In this document: piece by piece, positions 58,002 to 64,000 of the stretch
Layout of the letters: each line of letters opens with the position of its first letter
How positions within the stretch are numbered: position 1 is the stretch's first letter
DNA from: Streptomyces cinnabarinus
Lineage (GTDB): Bacteria; Actinomycetota; Actinomycetes; Streptomycetales; Streptomycetaceae
Assembly: GCF_027270315.1 (NCBI RefSeq)
Contig: NZ_CP114413.1
Span: forward strand, 1,550,001 to 1,614,000
Direction: 5' to 3'
DNA: 64,000 nt
Notes under the pieces: generated by a model
The model's database searches: none
The model's input: the letters and a program-made list of their open reading frames with translations, nothing else
What the model was told of the DNA's origin: nothing
Program-made: the position numbers and the translations under genes

Positions 58002-60877
58002 CGACCGTCCCCCTTAGTCGTTCCTCGTGGTGCTGTGCCGCTGGTGGCGTCGTCGCCCGCGGCGTTCTCCTCGCGGCCGCGCTGCCAGCCGCGCTGGAGC
58101 GAGGCCATGCGGCTGCGTACCTCGTCGGCATCCCGCTCGGAGGGCTCCGTCGGGCTCTCCGTCGGTCGGGCGGGGTCCCGCTTGAGCTGTGGGGCCAGAT
58201 TGGCCTGGCGTACGCGCCGGGGCAGCGCTCCCGCGCCGGGCTGCGGTACGGGGTCCGGCCCGGTGCCGGAGCCGGTCTGGCGCGACAGAGGCGCCGGGCG
58301 CCGGTCCGCGGAGCCGGGGTTGCTGGACTCGATCTCGGCGCGGCGGGTGCGCCGGGGCAGGGCCGGGGGCTCCCCCGTGAGGTCGCGCCCTGCCGCGTCG
58401 TCGAAGCCTGCTCGCTCCGTTGCCGGGTCGGCTCCGCCGGGGCCACGGCGCAGGGGTGAGGCCCCCCGTCGCCGGCTCGGCAGCGGTGCCGGGCCGTCGG
58501 AGCCGTGGCGGCCGGTGCCCGCGGAAGGCCCGTCCGCCGCCTCGTCCCGTCGGGGGCGCTGTTCGGTGACCGGGCGCCCATGGGAGCTGACCAGCTTGGG
58601 CGTGCCGCGCCGGGGCAGCGGGACCGCCGCTCCCAGCTGGTCGCCGGGCGCGGCCGGATCCGGGCCACCGGGGTGCGGCGCGTCGGGCCGGGCGGTGGCG
58701 TCCTCCGCGCGGGAGAGGTGGGAGCGGCGCGGGCGGAACAGTCCGCCGCGCTCGTCGGCTTCCTCGTCCAGCGCGTCCGGGAAGTCGCTCAGGGCGTCCA
58801 GGTCGACCGGTGCCTCCAGCTCGACCGGACCGTCCAGGAGCTGGGTGGGCAGGCCCGGCAGCGGTACGGGCACCTGGGCCAGGGCGGCCCGCCGGCTCTC
58901 CTCCAGCCTGCGGGTCTCCTCCAGCTCGGCCTCCTTGGAGGGGCCAGGGCGGTCCAGACGGAAGCCGATGCCGTTGGTGTCCGGCACGTCGTCCGTGAGC
59001 AGGGCGTCGGGGATGAACACGACGGCGGTGGTGCCGCCGTACGGGGACGGCTGAAGAGAGACGCGGACGTTCTGGCGCTGGGCGAGCCGGCTGACCACGA
59101 AGAGGCCGAGCCGGTCGGTGTCGGACAGCTCGAACTCGGGCGTCTCGGCGAGCCGGAGGTTGGCGTCGAGCAGCGCGTCGGCGGCCATGCCGAGTCCGCG
59201 GTCGTGGATCTCCAGGGTGAAGCCGTTGGCGACGCGCTCGCCGAGCACCTGGACGGCGGTGTGCGGCGGGGAGAACACGGTGGCGTTCTCCAGGAGTTCG
59301 GCCACGAGATGGGTGAGGTCCGCGACGGCCGGGCCGGTGACGGCGACCCTGGGCAGTCTACGGACCTCGATGCGCTCGTAGTCCTCGACCTCGGCGACGG
59401 CGGCCCGTACCACGTCCATGAGCTGGACGGGCTTGCGCCACTGCCGGGAGGGGGCGGCGCCGGAGAGGATCACCAGGCCCTCGGCGTGCCGGCGCATTCG
59501 GGTGGTCAGGTGGTCGAGGCGGAACAGGTCGGCGAGTTCGTCGGTGTCCTCGGTCCGGCGTTCCATGGTGTCGAGAAGGGTGAGCTGCTTGTGGAGAAGT
59601 ACCTGGCTGCGGCGGGCGAGGTTGACGAAGACCTCGGAGACGCCGGCGCGCAGCTCGGCCTGTTTGACGGCCGCCTCGACAGCGGCGCGCTGGAGGGTGT
59701 TGAGGGCCTGGCCGACCTCGCCGATCTCGTTCCTGTCGTACTCCAGACGCGGGACCTCGGTCTCGACGTCGACCTGTTCGCCGGTCGACAGGCGGCGCAT
59801 CACGCTGGGCAGCCGGACGCCGGAGGCCTCGTGGGCCTCCAGCCGGAGCTGGCGCAGGTCACGGATGAGGCCGCGGCCGACGCGGACGGACAGGAACAGC
59901 GAGACCAGCAGAGCGAGGAGACCGAGCACTCCGGCGACGGCCGCCTTGGCGATGACGCCCATCGCGACCGGCCGGACGCGGTCCTGATAGCGGTCGCCTG
60001 CCTGGTCGTTGAGCTCGGCGACCTCTTCGAGCACATTGCCCGCGGCGGTGTCCCAGCTCTTCGCCGTGACCCCGCTGGGCGTTCCGGCCCCGGTGGAGAC
60101 GGCGGACTGCTCAGCGACGCGCAGGGGGGCGCTGGCGGCGTTCTTCCAGAAGCGGGTGAAGCGGTCCCGCTCCCAGGACGGCAGCAGGGGGAGGTTGACG
60201 TCGTAGAGCAGCGTTCGCTGGGCGGCGTAGTCGGAGACCTCGCGGATCTCCTCGCGGGTCAGCCTGCCGACGATCAGCGCGGAGCCGAGGAGGGCGTCCT
60301 CGCGGGACAGCAGCTCGCGGGCGCGAGCGAGGTTGACCAGCGCACGGTACTGCTTGTCCATCTCCACGTTGTCGACGACGTGGAGGTTGGCGAGCAGCAC
60401 ATAACAGGGGTCGACCAGGCTGTTGTAGAGGTTGAGGGCGGTGGCGCGGTTGACGGTGCCGTCCTCGACGCTGCGGCGCAGGGAGGCGATGCCGTCGAAG
60501 GCGTCCAGGACGGCGGTGAGGCGCTCGTCCGTGCCTTGGCCCATCGCGTCTCGTACATCAGGGTTCTTGGCGTTCCTGCGAATCTCGGCGACGGCTTCGT
60601 CGGTGGCGTTGCGGCTGCGCTTGAGGGCGGCGAGCCCGTCGGAGGCGCGCGGGTCGGCGAGGTGGACGAGAGTCTGGCGGCGTTCCTGCTGGAGGACACG
60701 GACCGTGTCCTCGATGGGGTAGCCGATCTTCTCCACGACGGACGACACGTTGAACAGCTGCTGTGCCTCGCGACCCGTCAGTACCGTGGCGAAACCCCAG
60801 ATGGCGGTCAGGGACACCAGCGGCACGAGAAGCAACGCCACGATCTTCCGGCGGATGGACTTCCCGCGAAAGCGCAT
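57998..60877 (-). CDS. CvnA, sensor histidine-kinase-like membrane protein of a conservon
   Basis: 959 residues. ATG at 60877 has a purine-rich GGGGGAGG just upstream; the longer in-frame extension lacks support. First helix about 11-32, an extracellular nitrate-sensor-like domain, a second helix about 300-330, then a HAMP-like linker. The kinase region holds FRLDHLTTRMRRHAEGLVILSG, an ATPase domain (ELLENATVFSPP, DRGLGM), and a proline-rich, low-complexity tail of about 300 residues. Anchors the conservon signalling complex. Confidence 0.92.
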   Translation of the reverse strand: MRFRGKSIRRKIVALLLVPLVSLTAIWGFATVLTGREAQQLFNVSSVVEKIGYPIEDTVRVLQQERRQTLVHLADPRASDGLAALKRSRNATDEAVAEIRRNAKNPDVRDAMGQGTDERLTAVLDAFDGIASLRRSVEDGTVNRATALNLYNSLVDPCYVLLANLHVVDNVEMDKQYRALVNLARARELLSREDALLGSALIVGRLTREEIREVSDYAAQRTLLYDVNLPLLPSWERDRFTRFWKNAASAPLRVAEQSAVSTGAGTPSGVTAKSWDTAAGNVLEEVAELNDQAGDRYQDRVRPVAMGVIAKAAVAGVLGLLALLVSLFLSVRVGRGLIRDLRQLRLEAHEASGVRLPSVMRRLSTGEQVDVETEVPRLEYDRNEIGEVGQALNTLQRAAVEAAVKQAELRAGVSEVFVNLARRSQVLLHKQLTLLDTMERRTEDTDELADLFRLDHLTTRMRRHAEGLVILSGAAPSRQWRKPVQLMDVVRAAVAEVEDYERIEVRRLPRVAVTGPAVADLTHLVAELLENATVFSPPHTAVQVLGERVANGFTLEIHDRGLGMAADALLDANLRLAETPEFELSDTDRLGLFVVSRLAQRQNVRVSLQPSPYGGTTAVVFIPDALLTDDVPDTNGIGFRLDRPGPSKEAELEETRRLEESRRAALAQVPVPLPGLPTQLLDGPVELEAPVDLDALSDFPDALDEEADERGGLFRPRRSHLSRAEDATARPDAPHPGGPDPAAPGDQLGAAVPLPRRGTPKLVSSHGRPVTEQRPRRDEAADGPSAGTGRHGSDGPAPLPSRRRGASPLRRGPGGADPATERAGFDDAAGRDLTGEPPALPRRTRRAEIESSNPGSADRRPAPLSRQTGSGTGPDPVPQPGAGALPRRVRQANLAPQLKRDPARPTESPTEPSERDADEVRSRMASLQRGWQRGREENAAGDDATSGTAPRGTTKGDGR

Positions 60878-61294
60878 GGCCTCCCCCAGCTCGACCCCCA
60901 CCGGACGGGGGTACACATGTGCGTCAACAAACGGCGCGAGCCTACTACCGACGCACAGGTAACTCGAAGAGCCGTCCGGAAGCTTGACTTCCGCCCCGGG
61001 GGCGAGACGTGGGGAGTTGTCCGGCCATTGGGGGAGATTGCCTCCCGGAATCCGGCGTCGACCAGTCGAACACGCCCCACTCATCCGCGGCGCCAATTGG
61101 CCGGAATTTTTCCCTCGTTGGGAATCTTCGGGCGATGCCGGTCGTCCTTCTCTATGGGAAACGGGGGCGGAATCGGCCACAGGAGCCGCGTCTCGCCTCC
61201 CGGCGGCGTAAATCAGCGCAAGCCGGGCAGCCACTGGGGAACCGGGTCTTCGGACGCGGAAGCGAGCGGTCTACCGGCGGTGGGGAGTGACACG
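60878..61294. other. Divergent promoter region between cvnA and a membrane protein gene
   Basis: 417 bases. TGTGCGTC at 60918-60925 and GACGCACA at 60950-60957 form a perfect 8-bp inverted repeat with a 24-base spacer, about 40-80 bases before the cvnA start, a possible operator. I see no coding frame with support. Confidence 0.5.
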
Positions 61295-61897
61295 GTGATG
61301 GGCACGGCGGAGCGGCGCGAGGCGCCCGAGGACGGCGGAGTGGCGGTGCGCTCGACGGTGCGCCAGGGTCCTCAGGTACCGGATCCCGATATTCCGGCGG
61401 ACCGGGGCGAGGTTGTGCGGGATGCGCGGGCGAAGTCGGTGGCGTCTGTGAAGGTCACGCGGTCCGACCAGGAGGGCGAGCACGAAGAGGCGCTGGGGCA
61501 CACCGCCTATCGCCCGTTGTGGATCGAGGAGCCGGCGCGACGACGCCGGATGCCAGATCCGGTGCGGACGGCGGCGGTTCGCGCGGTCCTGATCATCGCG
61601 CTGACGCTGATACAGGCGATGGTGGCCTTCCTGTGCACCCTGGCCGGATCCTGGTTGGCCTTCCCCATGGTGCTCAGCGGCGTGGCCAGCACCGTGGTCG
61701 CCACCTGGGCGGCACTGGACGTCTGGGTGACCCGCCAGGTGTGGAACCAGCGCCACGGCGTGGTCTCGACCCCGGCCAGCACCGCGCGTGCCCTGCGCCG
61801 AGAGCGCCGCAAGGCCCGACGCCAGGCACGGGCGGCCGAGCGCACCCAGGAGCGGATACGCGGGCGGGGTGGCGCCGGGCAACTGTCGCACCCTTGA
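61295..61897 (+). CDS. Conserved hypothetical membrane protein
   Basis: 200 residues from a GTG at 61295 (GGGGAG seven bases before; ATG at 61298 also possible). Acidic N-terminal about 80 residues, two helices about 95-148 (VRAVLIIALTLIQAMVAFLC, then SGVASTVVATWAALDVWV), and a very basic C-terminal tail rich in Arg. Divergent from cvnA. It may be a Streptomyces-specific partner of the cluster, but function is unknown. Confidence 0.7.
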   Translation: MMGTAERREAPEDGGVAVRSTVRQGPQVPDPDIPADRGEVVRDARAKSVASVKVTRSDQEGEHEEALGHTAYRPLWIEEPARRRRMPDPVRTAAVRAVLIIALTLIQAMVAFLCTLAGSWLAFPMVLSGVASTVVATWAALDVWVTRQVWNQRHGVVSTPASTARALRRERRKARRQARAAERTQERIRGRGGAGQLSHP

Positions 61898-61990
61898 GCT
61901 GAGGGTCCGGGCCCAGCAGTCGTCCATCCCATGAGGGACCGGATCAAGCCAGCCCGCCCCCGCCCCGCTCACACGCTCCCGAACATCACC

Positions 61991-62014
61991 GGCCGCCCCG
62001 TTTTTCAGGCGGCC
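61991..62014. terminator. Stem-loop at convergent gene ends
   Basis: GGCCGCC (61991-61997) pairs with GGCGGCC (62008-62014) around a T-rich loop. The right arm lies inside the last codons of the reductase gene. Confidence 0.5.
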
Positions 62015-63204
62015 CCCGACGCCACCCGCCGCTCCGCGCGCTCGAGTTCCTTCCGTGCCCGCATGAAGGGGCGCGGCCGGTCGACGGAGAGCACGGCGGT
62101 GGTGCGGCCGTCCCGTTCGTAGAGGGCGAGCAGGCCGCCCTCGGCCGGTGCGCCGCCGGTCGGACCGCCCTCGATCAGGCCGCCCTCGGTGATACGGACC
62201 GTGTCACCGTCCCGGCGGCGGCCCGCGAACTGGATGCGGGCGCCGTACTGGTCCGACCAGAAGTAGGGCAGGGACCGGACCGTCTCGGCACTGTGCCCGG
62301 CGAGCAGGTTGGCGACGGCGACCCGGGGTTGCTCCGTCGCGGAGGTCCAGTGCTCGGCGCGGTGGCCGCCGACGCGGGCGACGTCGCCGACGGCGACCAC
62401 TTGAGGCAGGACCGTCATACAGCCGTCGTCGCACAGGACGCCGTCGTGCAGGGCAAGCGGGGAGCCCGCCAGCCAGCCGGTGTTGGGGGTGGCGCCGATG
62501 CCGACGATGACGACGTCGGCGGGAAGGGTACGGCCGTCGGCGAGGGCCACTCCGGTGACGGCGGCCGTGCCGCGCAGACCGGCCACACCGGCGCCGGTGA
62601 CCAGTTCGGCCCCGCCCCGGCGGTGCAGGGCGGCGCACACGGCGGCCAACTCGGGCCCCAGTTGGGGGACGAGCGGGAGCGGGGCGGCTTCGACCACGGT
62701 GACGGCGTGGCCGAGGGCGACGCAGGAGGAGGCGGTCTCGGCGCCGATGAATCCGCCGCCGATGACGACGACACGACGTGGGCCTCGGGTGAGTTCCGCG
62801 CGCAGTGCGCGGGCGTCGTCGAGGGTGCGGAGTGTGTGGACGCCGTCCAGGTCGGTGCCGGGGAGGCGGCGGGCCGAGGCGCCGGTGGCGATAACGACGC
62901 CGTCGGTGGACACGGTGCGGCCGTCGTCGAGCAGGACCGTACGGCCGCGGGCGTCGAGACCCCGGGCGCGGGTGCCGAGGAGCCATTCGGCGTCGAGTTC
63001 CGCGGTCTCGTCGGCGTCGGCGAGGGCGAATTGGTCCTCGTCGGCCCGGCCGGTGAGGAAGTCCTTGGAGAGGGGAGGCCGGTCATAGGGGCGGTGGGGT
63101 TCGTCGCCGACGATCACCAGCCGTCCGTCGAAGCCCTGGGCCCGCAGTTCCCGGGCCGCGTACAGACCGGAGAGGGAGGCGCCGACGACAGTCACGGTCC
63201 TCAT
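62005..63204 (-). CDS. FAD-dependent oxidoreductase, ferredoxin-reductase type
   Basis: 399 residues. FAD-binding VVGASLSGLYAARELR at the N-terminus, NAD-binding VVVIGGGFIGAETAS in the middle, VVAVGDVARV near 280 and a C-terminal domain with YFWSDQYGARIQFAG. This matches the electron-transfer reductase of Rieske-type oxygenases and P450 systems. It lies 58 bases behind the Rieske ferredoxin gene, so the two form a compact electron-transfer unit; no oxygenase component is visible in the window. Confidence 0.9.
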   Translation of the reverse strand: MRTVTVVGASLSGLYAARELRAQGFDGRLVIVGDEPHRPYDRPPLSKDFLTGRADEDQFALADADETAELDAEWLLGTRARGLDARGRTVLLDDGRTVSTDGVVIATGASARRLPGTDLDGVHTLRTLDDARALRAELTRGPRRVVVIGGGFIGAETASSCVALGHAVTVVEAAPLPLVPQLGPELAAVCAALHRRGGAELVTGAGVAGLRGTAAVTGVALADGRTLPADVVIVGIGATPNTGWLAGSPLALHDGVLCDDGCMTVLPQVVAVGDVARVGGHRAEHWTSATEQPRVAVANLLAGHSAETVRSLPYFWSDQYGARIQFAGRRRDGDTVRITEGGLIEGGPTGGAPAEGGLLALYERDGRTTAVLSVDRPRPFMRARKELERAERRVASGAA

Positions 63205-63262
63205 GCGATGCGGCTCCGATCGGTGGAGGCGTGCCGCCGGTTCAGTGGCCGGATCCGCGTGT

Positions 63263-63586
63263 TCATGCCGCCGTGCCCTCCTCCGCCGCCAGGTGGACAT
63301 GGATGACGCCGTCCTCGACCGTGACCCGGTGGGTGCGGACGGGACGGCGGGCCGGGAGGCAGGTCGGCCGGCCGGTGCGCAGGTCGAATGAGGCGGCGTG
63401 CAGCGGGCATTCGACCAGACAGCCCTCCAGCCAGCCCTCGGAGAGGGAGGCGTCCTGATGGGTGCAGGTGTCGTCGATGGCGTACAGCTCGCCGTCGTCG
63501 GTATGGAACACGGCGACGGGCGGTGTCGTCTCGACACGGACGGACTCGCCCTCGGGGAGGTCTTCGAGGCGGCAGACGGGAATCAC
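63263..63586 (-). CDS. Rieske [2Fe-2S] ferredoxin
   Basis: 107 residues from a GTG at 63586 with GAGGGGGG upstream; longer frames reaching 63847 lack support. The Rieske ligands are in CTH and CPLH (CTHQDASLSEGWLEGCLVEC plus PLH). Small ferredoxin of this type carries electrons from the reductase gene downstream to an oxygenase. Confidence 0.9.
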   Translation of the reverse strand: MIPVCRLEDLPEGESVRVETTPPVAVFHTDDGELYAIDDTCTHQDASLSEGWLEGCLVECPLHAASFDLRTGRPTCLPARRPVRTHRVTVEDGVIHVHLAAEEGTAA

Positions 63587-63945
63587 GGGCCCCCCTCTCG
63601 GTCCGGGACACTGGGCCCGGACATGTGTGGTCCAGGTGCAGCAAGAAGTGCGGGGTGCGGACCTTCGTCGTTCGGTCCGGCTCCGGAGAGACAGCCCGGG
63701 AACGCGGTGTTCCGGGGTGCCGTACCGCAGTGCACGGGGTTCCGGGACGCCGTCGGTCCGGAGCCGGGTGCGGCCGTAGGTGCTGTTCGGCCCCTTCCTA
63801 GGGCCGGACGCTTCGGTAACATGATGTTTCGTATGGCGCACCAGCAAGCGCTATGCGCAACAGAATCCGGGCGGGACGACCGTCGCGTCAAGGGTTTCCC
63901 GCAGATGCGGCCCGAACCGGGCCCACAGGTGGTGAGAGTTGAGCC
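63587..63945. other. Divergent promoter region between the Rieske gene and a right-hand gene
   Basis: 359 bases. Near 63826-63868 the strings TTTCGTATGGCGCA and GCTATGCGCAACAGAA form an imperfect dyad reminiscent of operators of IclR-type or similar regulators. No supported coding frame. Confidence 0.5.
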
Positions 63946-64000
63946 ATGACCCGCACGCAGAGGCAGCAGTCCGACCCAGGTGAGAGCACGGCGAGCCCGG
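63946..64000 (+). CDS. Start of an unknown gene cut by the window edge
   Basis: Only 18 codons are visible: MTRTQRQQSDPGESTASP, a polar, disordered N-terminus. The preceding GGTGAGAG could act as a ribosome site. Transcribed away from the Rieske/reductase pair, so it may encode its regulator or another function; identity cannot be determined. Confidence 0.5.
   Translation, partial: MTRTQRQQSDPGESTASP

Overview
The window looks like a chromosomal core segment of a Streptomyces or a very close relative. GC content is very high with strong third-position bias. Other markers are one rRNA operon (16S-23S-5S, no tRNA in the spacer), a conservon (CvnABCD-type signalling genes), a DasR-type dre palindrome in front of crr-ptsI, and the sbp/DUF881/garA/ftsR/gcvP neighbourhood typical of Actinobacteria. 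I see no insertion sequence, prophage, CRISPR array or tRNA gene. High GC produces many long antisense open frames, which I treated as shadows.

Layout. 1-5.7 kb: xylan/xylo-oligosaccharide utilisation on the minus strand (GH43 enzyme, lipoprotein binding protein, two permeases, GH10 xylanase cut by the window edge), with CGAA/TTCG operator-like palindromes before both transcription units. 5.75-18.1 kb: potassium and small-solute transport (KdpD, a collapsed kdpE, KdpC-B-A-F, a 27-residue leader membrane peptide, two APC-type permeases, a small membrane protein). A 17-bp TTGACGG-N4-CTKACG direct-repeat motif recurs upstream of these units. 18.2-32.5 kb: di-Mop molybdate-binding protein, gcvP with a tandem glycine riboswitch, PRC-barrel protein, DinB, MerR regulator, BFN-domain protein, FtsR, GarA-like FHA protein, DUF881-Sbp-DUF881, a pyrophosphorylase/phosphomutase fusion, and a CDP-alcohol phosphatidyltransferase. 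From memory, the order resembles M. tuberculosis Rv1822-Rv1832.

32.5-38.0 kb: rRNA operon on the minus strand. 38.2-40.5 kb: dre site, crr and ptsI. 40.6-48.5 kb: hypothetical protein, acetoacetyl-CoA synthetase, GH31 alpha-glucosidase, NUDIX hydrolase, and a DUF35/thiolase pair behind a perfect 17-bp palindrome. 48.6-52.8 kb: EAL-CBS-GGDEF protein, then glpF-glpK. 52.9-61.9 kb: conservon genes cvnA-cvnB-cvnC, then a 3.6-kb 5-oxoprolinase gene, then cvnD overlapping its end. 62-64 kb: ferredoxin reductase plus Rieske ferredoxin, and the first codons of a divergent gene.

The observations most worth following are (i) kdpE reduced to a double-deletion remnant while kdpD and kdpFABC look intact, (ii) the shared direct-repeat motif that looks like an OmpR/PhoB-family regulator site across the potassium/APC region, (iii) the 5-oxoprolinase gene set inside a conservon and overlapping cvnD, and (iv) the fused sugar-nucleotide enzyme whose phosphomutase half has lost its catalytic motifs.
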